A stretch of DNA of 64,000 nucleotides from Agrococcus sp. SL85 (GTDB taxonomy: Bacteria > Actinomycetota > Actinomycetes > Actinomycetales > Microbacteriaceae), in assembly GCF_026625845.1 (NCBI RefSeq), contig NZ_CP113066.1, positions 248,001 through 312,000 of the forward strand. Direction: 5' to 3'. Below are positions 19,124 to 30,916 of this stretch, piece by piece. Each line of letters begins with the position of its first letter. Positions within the stretch are counted from its first letter, which is position 1. Under the pieces are notes generated by a model. It saw nothing but the letters and a program-made list of their open reading frames with translations, ran no database searches and was not told where the DNA came from. The translations under genes and the position numbers were made by a program.

Positions 19124-20195
19124 TCAGCCGCGCGGCGCGGTTCCGGCCTCGCGGTGCGGCCAGGCCCGGATCGCGCGCTCGACGGCCCTGCGGAGCGCCT
19201 CCGACGCCGGCTCGAGCAGCTCGACCACGGGGGCTCCGGCGCCTCGGGACGCCGCCGGCAGCCGCCAGGTGCCGACGACGCGCCCGTCGAGCAGGATGCA
19301 TGGGCGGAAGACGCCGTTGCCGCCGGGCACGACGAGCTCGGACGCGGCGGGGCTCAGCACGAGCGAGCGGTCGGCGACGCCCAGGAGCCACTCGTCGAAG
19401 CCCGGCACGAGCAGCACGCCGCTGCGGCCGCGCGGCTCGAGGCCTGCGGCCATCCGCATCGGCACGCCCTCGACGACCACAGCCTCGAGCCCGGGCGCGG
19501 CCGCCGCGGCCGCCCGGACCGGCACCTTCGGCAGCCCCAGCCACCAGGCGACGTCGTCGTCGCGGAGGGGGCCGCGCGCGGCGACCAGGCGTCCCACGAG
19601 CTCGACGAGCGCGGCCTCCGGATCGGCGACCGCGGGCGCCGCACCGCCGACCAGCAGCCTGCTCCGCGCCCGCGAAGGGGCCCATCCGCACCCGCTGCCG
19701 CACCGCCATCAGGGCGAGCAGGTGGTAGCCGCGGCCCCCGCCCGTGCCGACGCCCGCCGCCTCCCACGCTGCCAGGAGCGCCGCGCGCGGCATGGGTCCT
19801 GCCGAGAGCGCACGCTCCGCGAGGTCGAGCGCGGCCTCGGCCGTCGCCGCGTCGACCTCGCGGTCCTGCAGATGCCGCAGCTCCTGCCGGGCCATCCGCT
19901 CCCCCGTGTGCGCGTGGAGCACCGCCAGGTCGGCGGGCGTCGTGGCGAAGAGGGTGCCCCGCATCGCCCACGAGCGCACGAGCTCGCCTCGGTCGAAGGC
20001 CGCCCGCACGTCGGCGAGCGCGGTGCCGCGCGCCGAGCGAATCGCGATGGCGCGCAGCACCGCCGGGAGGTCCTGCCCCTGCATCGCGACGGCGTCGCGC
20101 ATCGCCTCGACCGGCGTGCGGTCCGCCTGGAAGCCGTGCGCGGCGAGCCGCGCGCGACGAGCCTCCGTGCGGGTGAGCGAGCGCGGGGCGGCCAT
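19124..20195 (-). pseudogene. Winged-helix DNA-binding protein, AlkZ-like, one frameshift as read
   Basis: Member of the HTH_42/AlkZ family, winged-helix proteins that include DNA glycosylases acting on alkylated or cross-linked bases. The family motif region VAMQGQDLPAVLRAIAIRS (QxQD) and TLFATTPADLAVLHAHTGERMARQEL are in the first frame from ATG 20195; the C-terminal part (LVAARGPLRDDDVAWWLGLP, GVLLVPGFDEWLLG, FRPCILLDGRVVGTWRL) is in another. The join is GAGCAG-G-CTGCTG on the coding strand (19658); removing one base gives a 356-residue protein. Specific activity cannot be assigned from sequence. Confidence 0.82.
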
Positions 20196-20201
20196 GCGGC
20201 C

Positions 20202-20207
20202 AACCTA
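20202..20207 (-). promoter_or_regulatory. Leaderless -10 box of the winged-helix gene
   Basis: TAGGTT on the minus strand, 6 nt before ATG 20195. Confidence 0.55.
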
Positions 20208-20276
20208 GCCGCGGCCGCCCACGCGGCGACGACGGGCGCCGGGCCCGCCGGCGCCGCGGCCTGCCGCGCACGAGGC

Positions 20277-20308
20277 GGGGGCCCGGCCGCGGCGGCGACC
20301 GGGCCCCC
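20277..20308 (-). terminator. Hairpin after phoH
   Basis: Perfect 10-bp arms 20277-20286 and 20299-20308 (GGGGGCCCGG/CCGGGCCCCC), 29 bp beyond the phoH stop. Very stable, no T tract. Confidence 0.65.
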
Positions 20309-20336
20309 TGGGGATCCGTCGGGAGGTCGGCGCAGA

Positions 20337-21668
20337 TCAGCCCTCGAGCATGCTCGTGACGAGCGCGGCGATGCGACTGCGCTCCGAGCGGGTGAGGGTG
20401 ACGTGGCCGAACAGGTCGTGGCCCTTGAGGGTCTCGATGACGCTCGCGACGCCGTCGTGGCGGCCGACCCGCAGGTTGTCGCGCTGCGCCACGTCGTGGG
20501 TGAGCACGACGCGCGAGTTCTGGCCGATGCGCGAGAGCACCGTGAGCAGCACGTTCCGCTCGAGCGACTGCGCCTCGTCGACGATCACGAACGCGTCGTG
20601 CAGCGAGCGGCCGCGGATGTGCGTGAGCGGCAGCACCTCGAGCATCCCGCGGTCGGCGACCTCATCGAGCACGTTGTCGCTCACGAGCGCCCCGAGCGTG
20701 TCGTAGATCGCCTGCCCCCAGGGGTTCATCTTCTCGTCCTTGTCGCCGGGCAGGTAGCCGAGCTCCTGGCCGCCGACCGCGTAGAGCGGGCGGAAGACGA
20801 TGATCTTCTTGTGGAGGCGCCGCTCGAGCACCGCTTCGAGGCCCGCGGCGAGCGCGAGCGCCGACTTGCCCGTGCCCGCCGAGCCGCCGAGCGAGACGAT
20901 GCCCACCTGGTCGTCGAGCAGCAGGTCGATCGCGAGGCGCTGCTCGGCCGAGCGGCCGTGCACGCCGAAGACGTCGCGGTCGCCGCGCACGAGCGAGATC
21001 TCGCCCGTGCGGGTGACGCGGCCGAGGGCGGAGCCGCGCTCGGAGGAGATGACGAGGCCCGTGTTGAGGGGGAGGTCGGCGACGGCCTTCGTCTCGAGCC
21101 GCTCGTGCTCGTAGAGCTCGGCCATCTGCTCGCCCGAGAGCGCGATCTCGGCGGTGCCCATCCAGCCGGAGTCGACCGCCTGCTCGGCCAGGTACTCCTC
21201 GGCGGCGATGCCGATCGACGCGGCCTTGACGCGCATCGGCATGTCCTTCGACACGACGCACACGTCGAGGTCGTCGTTCTTGAGGTTGGCGGCGACCGCG
21301 AGGATGCGCGAGTCGTTGTCGCCCAGCTGCAGGCCGCTCGGGAGCACCTGCTGGTTCGAGTGGTTGAGCTCGACGCGGAGGCTGCCGCCGCCCTCGGTGG
21401 GCACGGGGAAGTCGAGGCGCTCGTGGGCGACGCGGAGCTCGTCGAGGTTGCGGAGCGCCTTGCGCGCGAAGTAGCCGATCTCGGGATCGTGCCGCTTCTT
21501 CTCGAGCTCGGCGATCACGATCACGGGGATCACGACCGAGTGCTCGGCGAAGCGGTGGATCGCCCCCGGGTCGGACAGCAGCACGCTCGTGTCGAGGACG
21601 TAGGTGCGCTGCCGCGTGTCCGAGCCGGAGGTCGACTGGACTGCGGGCGGGGTGACGAGTGCAGGCAC
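20337..21668 (-). CDS. PhoH family protein with N-terminal PIN domain
   Basis: A 443-residue PIN-PhoH (PhoH2/YlaK type) protein. The N-terminal PIN ribonuclease-like domain (about residues 20-145) has acidic residues in [27 protein letters not shown] and [11 protein letters not shown]. The PhoH ATPase domain has Walker [12 protein letters not shown] (about 262) and Walker [17 protein letters not shown]. Actinobacterial PhoH2 proteins act as RNA helicase/nucleases; phosphate control is not implied. The GTG start at 21668 is preceded by GGGAG. About 250 bp upstream contain no other gene. Confidence 0.93.
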   Translation of the reverse strand: MPALVTPPAVQSTSGSDTRQRTYVLDTSVLLSDPGAIHRFAEHSVVIPVIVIAELEKKRHDPEIGYFARKALRNLDELRVAHERLDFPVPTEGGGSLRVELNHSNQQVLPSGLQLGDNDSRILAVAANLKNDDLDVCVVSKDMPMRVKAASIGIAAEEYLAEQAVDSGWMGTAEIALSGEQMAELYEHERLETKAVADLPLNTGLVISSERGSALGRVTRTGEISLVRGDRDVFGVHGRSAEQRLAIDLLLDDQVGIVSLGGSAGTGKSALALAAGLEAVLERRLHKKIIVFRPLYAVGGQELGYLPGDKDEKMNPWGQAIYDTLGALVSDNVLDEVADRGMLEVLPLTHIRGRSLHDAFVIVDEAQSLERNVLLTVLSRIGQNSRVVLTHDVAQRDNLRVGRHDGVASVIETLKGHDLFGHVTLTRSERSRIAALVTSMLEG

Positions 21669-21916
21669 GTGGCGCTCCCTTCCGACCGAGGTCGGATCTC
21701 ACGCGGCCGTCGCCTTCCCGAGGTGCTCGCGACGGCTGAGGCCGCTTGCATGCCGGGCGGGTGCCCGACACGGCTGACGCTACGCCCACGGCTCCGATCG
21801 CCGCGCGCTCGACACGCCGCGGCGCGCCGCGAGTTCACGAGCCCGAAACCTGGTGCGGAGCAGCCTCCCAGGGTGCGCGGCGGCGGCCGCCGCGGCCGAC
21901 GCTCGGCGCTCGTCGC

Positions 21917-22693
21917 TCAGCGGCCGTAGCGGCGCTCGCGCAGGCCGTACGCGCGCACGGCACGCAGGAAGTCGACCTCGCGGAGGTCGGGGCCCAGCGC
22001 CTCCATGAAGTAGAACTCGCTGTGCGCGCTCTGCCAGAGCATGAAGTCGGAGAGCCGCTGCTCGCCCGAGGTGCGGATCACGAGGTCGGGGTCGGGCTGG
22101 CCGGCGGTCGAGAGGTGCTCGGCGATGAGCTCGGGGGTGAGCCGCTCGGCGAGCTCCGCGGTGCTCGCGCCGTCCGCGCCCTCGAGGATGCGGCGCACCG
22201 CCTCGACGAGCTCGTGCCGCCCGCCGTAGCCGACGGCGAGGTTCACGGTGATGCCCTCGACGCCCTCGGTGCGGGCGATCGCGCCCTGCAGCGCCTGCAC
22301 GAGCGGCTCGGGCAGCCCCTTGAGGTCGCCCACGTGACGGATGCGGTGGCCGGGCCGCCGCGAGAGGTCGTCGGCGAGGTCGGCGATGATCTCGCACAGC
22401 TCGCCGAGCTCCTCGGAGGCCCTGCCCGTGAGGTTGTCGCGCGAGAGGAGGTAGAGGGTGACGACGCCGACCCCGACCTCCTGGCACCAGTCGACGAACT
22501 CGCGCAGCCGCTCGGCGCCGACGCGGTGGCCGTGGCCGACGCTCGCGAGCTTCTGCTCGCGCGCCCAGCGGCGGTTGCCGTCGATGATCATGGCGATGTG
22601 GCACGGCACCGGCCGCCCCTGGAGGTCGCGGCGGAGCCGCCGCTCGTAGTAGCGGTAGACGAGCCTCGAGCCCGGGGCGCTGCGCAGTCGCAC
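21917..22693 (-). CDS. uppS: Isoprenyl (cis-prenyl) transferase, UPP synthase family
   Basis: A 258-residue UppS-family enzyme that adds IPP units in cis to an allylic primer, supplying lipid carriers for wall synthesis. Landmarks: IAMIIDGNRRWA (catalytic Asp38), GHRVGAERLREFVDWC, LYLLSRDNL, VNLAVGYGGRHELVEAV and DLVIRTSGEQRLSDFMLWQSAHSEFYF. Chain length (short Z-FPP type or long decaprenyl type) cannot be set by eye. GTG start is fixed by TAGATT 6 nt upstream, a leaderless arrangement. Confidence 0.95.
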   Translation of the reverse strand: MRLRSAPGSRLVYRYYERRLRRDLQGRPVPCHIAMIIDGNRRWAREQKLASVGHGHRVGAERLREFVDWCQEVGVGVVTLYLLSRDNLTGRASEELGELCEIIADLADDLSRRPGHRIRHVGDLKGLPEPLVQALQGAIARTEGVEGITVNLAVGYGGRHELVEAVRRILEGADGASTAELAERLTPELIAEHLSTAGQPDPDLVIRTSGEQRLSDFMLWQSAHSEFYFMEALGPDLREVDFLRAVRAYGLRERRYGR

Positions 22694-22699
22694 CAGGCG

Positions 22700-22705
22700 A
22701 ATCTA
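22700..22705 (-). promoter_or_regulatory. Leaderless -10 box of uppS
   Basis: TAGATT on the minus strand, 6 nt before the GTG start of uppS. Confidence 0.6.
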
Positions 22706-22745
22706 CTCGCCCCGGCCGCTCGCGGACGCTGGACAGCGCGACTGC

Positions 22746-22756
22746 GTACGCCGTAC
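22746..22756 (+). promoter_or_regulatory. Palindromic operator candidate before trhA
   Basis: GTACGCCGTAC, a perfect 5+1+5 palindrome whose right arm overlaps the -10 box of trhA. The position suits a repressor; the regulator is unknown. Flanking GGACAG and CTGTCC add outer symmetry. Confidence 0.4.
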
Positions 22757-22759
22757 ACT
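22754..22759 (+). promoter_or_regulatory. Leaderless -10 box of trhA
   Basis: TACACT, then 6 nt, then ATG 22766. Confidence 0.6.
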
Positions 22760-22765
22760 GTCCCC

Positions 22766-23557
22766 ATGGCTGTCCAGTCCGACCCCGAGCTCCGCCCCGC
22801 GAGCCTCGGCGACGCCGCCGCCACGGCCGCGCGCGAGGCCCGCACCGAGGCACCCGAGGCGCGCGCGCACCTGCCGCTCATCGAGGCGGCCGGCGATGCG
22901 ATCGTCGAGGCCGCCGTCGAGCGGAAGCCCTCCTGGCGCGGCTGGATCCACGCGGGCACCGCACCCCTCGCGCTCGCCGCGGGCATCGTGCTCATCTCGC
23001 TCGCCGACGGCGCGGTCGCCAAGATCGCCTCGGCGGTCTTCATGACCTCCAGCCTGCTGCTCTTCGGCGTCTCCGCGGTGTACCACCGCTTCCACTGGTC
23101 CGAGCGCGTGCGCCTCGTGCTGAAGCGGCTCGACCACGCGAACATCTTCCTGCTCATCGCGGGCACCTACACCCCCATCGCGCTCCTCACGCTCGAGCCG
23201 CCGAAGGCGACGCTCCTGCTCTCGTGCGTGTGGGGCGGCGCGATGCTCGGCATCGCCTTCCGCGTCTTCTGGATCACGGCGCCGCGGTGGCTGTACGTGC
23301 CGCTCTACCTCGCGCTCGGCTGGGCCGCCGTGGCGTTCCTCGGCGACATCTGGGCGGCGAACGCGGCCACGACGATCCTCGTCGCCGTCGGCGGCCTCGC
23401 CTACACGGCGGGCGCGATCGTCTACGGCCTGAAGCGGCCGAACCCCTTCCCCGGGCACTTCGGCTTCCACGAGATCTTCCACGTGTGCACCGTCGTGGCG
23501 TTCCTGTGCCACTGGACCGCGGTGCTGCTCGTCGCGATCGATCCGCCGCTCGCCTGA
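22766..23557 (+). CDS. trhA: Hemolysin III family membrane protein (TrhA/YqfA)
   Basis: A 263-residue seven-helix protein of the HlyIII/PAQR family, associated with membrane lipid homeostasis rather than true hemolysis. The family's metal-site residues are in place: SAVYHRFHW, RLDHANIFLLIAGTYTPIALL and HFGFHEIFHVCTVVAFLCHW. About 60 residues of Ala/Glu-rich cytoplasmic sequence precede the first helix, longer than in E. coli YqfA. The ATG is set by the leaderless -10 box 6 nt upstream. Confidence 0.9.
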   Translation: MAVQSDPELRPASLGDAAATAAREARTEAPEARAHLPLIEAAGDAIVEAAVERKPSWRGWIHAGTAPLALAAGIVLISLADGAVAKIASAVFMTSSLLLFGVSAVYHRFHWSERVRLVLKRLDHANIFLLIAGTYTPIALLTLEPPKATLLLSCVWGGAMLGIAFRVFWITAPRWLYVPLYLALGWAAVAFLGDIWAANAATTILVAVGGLAYTAGAIVYGLKRPNPFPGHFGFHEIFHVCTVVAFLCHWTAVLLVAIDPPLA

Positions 23558-23646
23558 GGCTCGCCTCCCGAGCGCCTCGCGCCTCCGCGCTCCCAGCGTT
23601 CCCGGGGCGGCACGGCCTAGCGTTGGGCCGCCCGCCAGGAGGACCC

Positions 23647-24727
23647 ATGCGCATCGCCCGCGCGGCCGCCGTCGCCGCATCGCTCGTCGCCGTCGTCGCG
23701 CTCAGCGGCTGCATCCCGCTGCCGCCGCCGCTGCCGACGGCCCGCGAGCCTGCCCCGCACCACCTCGACGCCCGTGCCGCAGCCGACGCGCGGCGACACC
23801 GACGGCGGGCCGGACATCGAGGCCGTGCAGCCCGACGCGCCGGTCACCGACGTCGACGCGACCGCCGCCGACACGGGCGAGCTCTACGCGGGCTTCCCGC
23901 CCATCACCGACGACGGCTACTCCCCCGACGCCGCCGTCGACGTCGTGCTGCCGCCCACGGCGGGCACGCCCATCGTCGAGCCCGGCGCGGCGCTCCCCGC
24001 GACGGACGCGGGCGACGAGCTGCGCCCGGGCACCGAGCACGTCGGCTCCGGCGACCTGCTGCTCACGACGACCGGACGCCTCGAGATGCAGAGCGGCTCC
24101 GACGCCTACACGTGCTCCGGCACCGTGATCAACAGCGCGACCGGCCTCATCGTGCTCACCGCGGCCCACTGCATCTTCGACGACGACACCCGGGAGTACT
24201 TCGACCGCATCCGCTTCAGCCCCGCCTACGAGCGCGGCGAGTCGCCGCTCGGGGTCTGGGAGGCGACCGACTGGTGGGTGCCGGAGCAGTACCTCGAGGC
24301 CAACGACCGCTGGCTCGACGGCGCCGACGACGACGGCTGGATGGGCTTCGACTTCGGCTTCGTGCGGGTGGCGCCGCAGGACGGCCGCACGCTCGAGGAC
24401 GTCGCGGGCGGGCAGGGCGTGAGCTTCACCGCCGAGACCAACGGCGTCGTCATCGCCGGCTACCCCGGCAACGACGACTTCGACGCGGAGGTGCTGCGGC
24501 ACTGCGCCGATGACGAGGTCGACTACGGCGCGGGCGGCGACGCGAACTACGGCGCCGAGTGCGAGATGGGCGACGGCGCCTCGGGCTCCGGCTGGGTCTC
24601 GAACCTCGACCCCGCCACGGGGGCCGGCCATGTCGTGGCCGTCTACTCGAACGGCGGCGACTCCGGCGCCTACGGCCCGCCCCTCGGCGTCACCGCCTGG
24701 AACGGCCTGCAGTCGCTCGACCGCTAG
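23647..24727 (+). pseudogene. Trypsin-like serine protease lipoprotein, one frameshift as read
   Basis: Secreted S1-type (V8/Glu-endopeptidase-like) protease. ATG 23647, after GGAGGA, gives a signal peptide with lipobox LSGC (Cys about 23) and a Pro-rich start; the frame then breaks at CGCGAG-C-CTGCCC (23749/23750). Without the extra base, TARE-LPRTTSTPVPQPTRGDTDG continues into a 359-residue protein. The triad is visible: His in VLTAAHCIF (about 174), Asp in FDFGFVRV, Ser in GDGASGSGW (about 313). As read, the exported form cannot be made; an internal start would lack the signal peptide. Confidence 0.85.
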
Positions 24728-24731
24728 ATCC

Positions 24732-24759
24732 GATGCCGGGCCCCGGAGGGCCCGGCATC
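24732..24759. terminator. Bidirectional terminator between the protease gene and secA
   Basis: Perfect 12-bp arms 24732-24743 and 24748-24759 (GATGCCGGGCCC/GGGCCCGGCATC), loop CGGA, between convergent genes. Confidence 0.75.
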
Positions 24760-24775
24760 TCGGCTCAGCGGGAGG

Positions 24776-27595
<2,820 letters not shown>

Positions 27596-27660
27596 GAAAG
27601 AGCCTTCCGTCCATCGGGGAAAAGGTCACGGTTCGACAACCGACTGCCCACTGTACCAAC

Positions 27661-27709
27661 GCGCGCCCTGCCGACCCCCTGACGCGGCAGGAGGGCCGGC
27701 AGGGCGCGC
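27661..27709 (-). terminator. Terminator after hpf
   Basis: Perfect 13-bp arms 27661-27673 and 27697-27709 (GCGCGCCCTGCCG/CGGCAGGGCGCGC), 23-nt loop, just beyond the hpf stop and before secA. Confidence 0.65.
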
Positions 27710-27720
27710 GGCGGCTCGGC

Positions 27721-28404
27721 CTACGAGGCCCGGCGCTCCTCCTCGGCGCCCGCGGCCTCGCCGGCCTCCTCCTCGAGGGTGATCACGCCGTAGGACCAGC
27801 CCTTGCGGCGGTACACGACTGCGCACGCGCCGCTCTGCTCCTCGACGAAGAGGTAGAACGGGTGTCCGACGAGCTCCATCTGGTCGACGGCGTCGCGCAC
27901 CGACATCGTCTTCGCCGGGAAGCGCTTCTCGCGGATCACGACCGGCGACCAGGACGTCTCGCCCTCCTCCGCGTGCGCCGGCTGGATCGGGATGGCGCCC
28001 GTGGCGACCGCCTCGACGACGGCCGGGTCGGCGGCCGTGAGCGCGACGCCCTCGAAGCCGGAGCTCGCGGCCTCGCGCAGCGGCGTCGCGCGCTTGCCGC
28101 GGTGGTCGGTGCGCTTGTCGTGCACGCGGCGCGCGCGCTCCATGACGCGGTGGAACGCCGCGTCGAAGGCCATGTACTTGTCGGGCCCCTCGGACTCGGC
28201 GCGGATGACGGCTCCCGGTCCGTGCACCGTGATCTCGACGCGGCCGCCCGCGATCGCGCTGTGCGCGACGGCATGGCGGGTGAGCTTGACGTCGAGGGCG
28301 GTGGCGCGAGGGAGGAGCTGCGCGACCTTTGCGAGCTTCTCCTCCGCGTAGGCGCGGAAGCGGTCCGTGATGTCCGCGCCCTTGGCACCGAACATGATCT
28401 CCAT
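27721..28404 (-). CDS. hpf: Ribosome hibernation promoting factor, long form
   Basis: A 227-residue long HPF. The N-terminal S30AE domain (about residues 1-100, MEIMFGAKGADITDRFRAYAEEKL, VEITVHGPGAVIRAESEGPDKYMAFDAAFHRVMERARR) binds the decoding centre, and the C-terminal domain (about 165-227, VVIREKRFPAKTMSVRDAVDQMELVGHPFYLFVEEQSGACAVVYRRKG) dimerises to form 100S ribosomes in stationary phase. GGGAGG precedes the ATG. It sits between comF and secA as in other Microbacteriaceae. Confidence 0.95.
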   Translation of the reverse strand: MEIMFGAKGADITDRFRAYAEEKLAKVAQLLPRATALDVKLTRHAVAHSAIAGGRVEITVHGPGAVIRAESEGPDKYMAFDAAFHRVMERARRVHDKRTDHRGKRATPLREAASSGFEGVALTAADPAVVEAVATGAIPIQPAHAEEGETSWSPVVIREKRFPAKTMSVRDAVDQMELVGHPFYLFVEEQSGACAVVYRRKGWSYGVITLEEEAGEAAGAEEERRAS

Positions 28405-28464
28405 CGTGGCCTCCCATCGGGATCGGCGTCGGCGCCAGTGGCTGCTGGGCCGACTTGCGTGCGG

Positions 28465-29160
28465 TCACGCTACATGGTCGCCCTGGGCGGACGCCAGGGT
28501 GACAACGCCGGTCCGCCGAGCGCGCGCGACGGCGGCGATCGCGACGGGCCTGGCGCCCGCGGCGCGCAGCGCCCGGACCGCCTCGAGGGCCGTGGCGCCC
28601 GTCGTCACGACGTCGTCGACCACGACGACCTCGCGGCCGCGGAGCCGCCGCGCGAGCGGTGCGGGCACCGCGAGCGAGCCGCGCGCCGCGGCGAGGCGCT
28701 CGCCCGCCGCGCGGCCCTTCTGCGTGCCCTCGCGCCCCACGCGGCGGAGGGCGGGCGCGGCGACGCCGGCGCGGCGCAGCACGAGCCGCACGGGGTCGAA
28801 GCCACGACGGCGGAGGCCCTCGCGGCTCGAGGGCACGCGCACGACCACGGCGCCGTCGGCGCCCGTCGCCGCGTCGAGGGCGCGCGCGAGTCCCGCCGCG
28901 AGCGCCGCGGCCTCCGCGCCTCCGCCGTGCTCCTTCGCGGCGCGCACGATCGCCCGCGCGGCGCCCTCGTAGTGCGCGGCCGCGACGAGCGGCAGGCCGC
29001 CCAGCCGCTCGCGCACGAGGGGTCCGGCGAGGGCCGCGCGGCACGCGCCGCACACCGCCGCGTCGCTCGCGCCGCAGCCCGCGCACGCGCGCGGCCAGAG
29101 CACGGCGGCCGCCTCCGCGACCGCCGCCGCCAGCACCCTTCGCACGTGCGTCGCATCCAT
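28465..29160 (-). CDS. ComF family phosphoribosyltransferase-like protein
   Basis: A 231-residue ComF/amidophosphoribosyltransferase-like protein. It begins with a double Cys pair zinc site (CAGCGASDAAVCGACRAAL) and ends with the PRPP-binding loop EVVVVDDVVTTGATALEAVRAL; VPSSREGLRRRGFDPVRLVLR is also typical. In competent bacteria ComF works in DNA uptake; in Actinobacteria the role is unclear. It lies between lpqB and hpf. GATGCT 6 nt before the ATG could be a leaderless -10. Confidence 0.88.
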   Translation of the reverse strand: MDATHVRRVLAAAVAEAAAVLWPRACAGCGASDAAVCGACRAALAGPLVRERLGGLPLVAAAHYEGAARAIVRAAKEHGGGAEAAALAAGLARALDAATGADGAVVVRVPSSREGLRRRGFDPVRLVLRRAGVAAPALRRVGREGTQKGRAAGERLAAARGSLAVPAPLARRLRGREVVVVDDVVTTGATALEAVRALRAAGARPVAIAAVARARRTGVVTLASAQGDHVA

Positions 29161-29262
29161 GCCGCGAGCATCGCGCGCGGCCGCCCATCCGCGTCCGCGA
29201 CGGCGGCGGGCCTGTGGACGCCGGGCCCGCCCGGTGGGCCCGAGGGCCCGCCCCGGCCGCCG

Positions 29263-30916
29263 CTACTGCTGCGTCGCGACGAGCGCGACGGGCCCGAGCC
29301 CGCCCGCAGGGCTCCAGACCCGGCCGCGCAGCGAGAGCAGCGAGCCGTCCTCGGCGAGCGCCCGCAGGGTCGAGGTGCCCTCGCTGCCGCCGACGATCGC
29401 GCGCACCGCCGCCCCGGGCTGCGGCAGCTGCTGCGAGTCGCCGCCGACCGTGAGCTGCACGACCTGCGGCGCGTCGGCGCTCTGCGCGAGCACCGCGATC
29501 TGCGTCGCGCTCGTCCACGTCACGTCGGAGGCGGTGCCGTCGATCCTCGGCATGGCGAAGGGCTCCCCGAGCGCGATCGGGCGGCCCGCCGCGTCGCGCT
29601 CGACCGCCGCGACCCACACGACGCTCTCGGCCCCGTCGAGCTCGACGAGCGCGAGCCGCGCGCCGTCGCGCGAGAGCCTCCATGGCCGCGAGCCTGCCCG
29701 TGCCGGCCGGCAGCGCGACGGCCGAGCGCTCGCCGTCGCGCCACGCCACGAGGCGCTGCGGCGCCGCCTGCTCCTGCAGGAGCACCCAGCCGGAGTCGTC
29801 GACCGTGGGCACGACGGCGGCGTCGGTGGCGATGACGACCGGCTCGGCGCCGGGCACGATCCACGCGGCGGTCGTGCCCGTGTGGGCGACGCCGCCGGAC
29901 TCCCCCACCGTGAAGCTCGTGGCCCCGATGCTCGCGAGCACGGGACCGACGTCGTCGATCGTCGCCGCGCCCGCTCCGACCGCGCGCAGGCTCGCGCCCT
30001 CGAGCACGAGCGGCCGCTGGTCGACGTCGCCCTCGTCGAGCGCGGGCGCGTCGTCGCTCGAGATGACGAAGCCGTCGAGGCCCACGACCTCGAGCCGCAC
30101 CTCCCGCACGCCGACGCTGCGGAGCGAGAGCTGCAGCTGCTGCGCGAGCGGCTGCAGGCTGCCGTTGCCCTGCTGCTGCACCTGCGAGAACGGCAGCGTG
30201 AGGGTGGCCGTCGGCCCGTCGATCTCGGGATCGCCCACGAGGTCGATGTCCGCCGCTGCCGAGGTGCGCACGCCCTGCGCGAGCCACGAGGGCGGTCCCG
30301 CGAGGAGCGCGTCGACGATCCGCTCGGGCAGCGTCGCCGCCGTGCGCTCGAACCAGTGCACGTCGGGCACGGCGCGCGTGCCGTCGGCGGTGAGCCAGTG
30401 GAGGGCGTGCGAGCGGAAGAGCTGCCCGAAGTGGAAGCTCGAGAGCACGATGCCGTCCGGCGCCTGCGCGATGCGCCACTCCCCGCCGACCCGCAGCAGG
30501 CGGAACTCGAGCATCCGCTCGCCCTCCGCGACGCGGGCCGCGCCCGTGCCGTCGACGACCGACACCGCGGAGACGACCGCGGAGGCCGCGGCCTCGCCCG
30601 TCAGGGTCACCTCCGGCGGCACCGAGCGGACCACGACTCCGGCGCCCGGGTCCCACGCGCCCGCGGCCTCGGTCGTGAGGTACTCGCGGGCGATGGCGAA
30701 GTCGTCGACCGGGCTCACCGCGGCCTCGAGGAAGCCGAGGATGATGTCCTCCTGGGTCGCGCCGGGCGTCGGCTCCTCCGCGAGGAAGACGAGGTCGCTC
30801 GACTGCACGCTCGTGTCGACGACGCCCTCCGTCACCGGGCCGGAGTCGGGGATCGCGACGCAGCCCGCGAGCAGCGCCGCGAGCACGGCCGCGGGGATCG
30901 CGAGGGCGCGCCTCAT
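29263..30916 (-). pseudogene. lpqB: LpqB lipoprotein, one frameshift as read
   Basis: Lipoprotein partner of the MtrB sensor kinase. The ATG at 30916 overlaps the mtrB stop by 4 bp. It has a lipobox LAGC (Cys19), a GerMN domain (about residues 175-310, LALAGP-like LLAGPPSWLAQGVRTSAAADIDL, ATLTLPFSQVQQQGNGSL) and a C-terminal beta-propeller. The frame breaks in the propeller at ATGGAG-G-CTCTCG on the coding strand (29677/29678). Removing the extra base gives LAAMELSRDGARLALVELDGAESVVWVAAVERD and a 550-residue protein. As read, the last 140 residues are lost. Confidence 0.93.
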
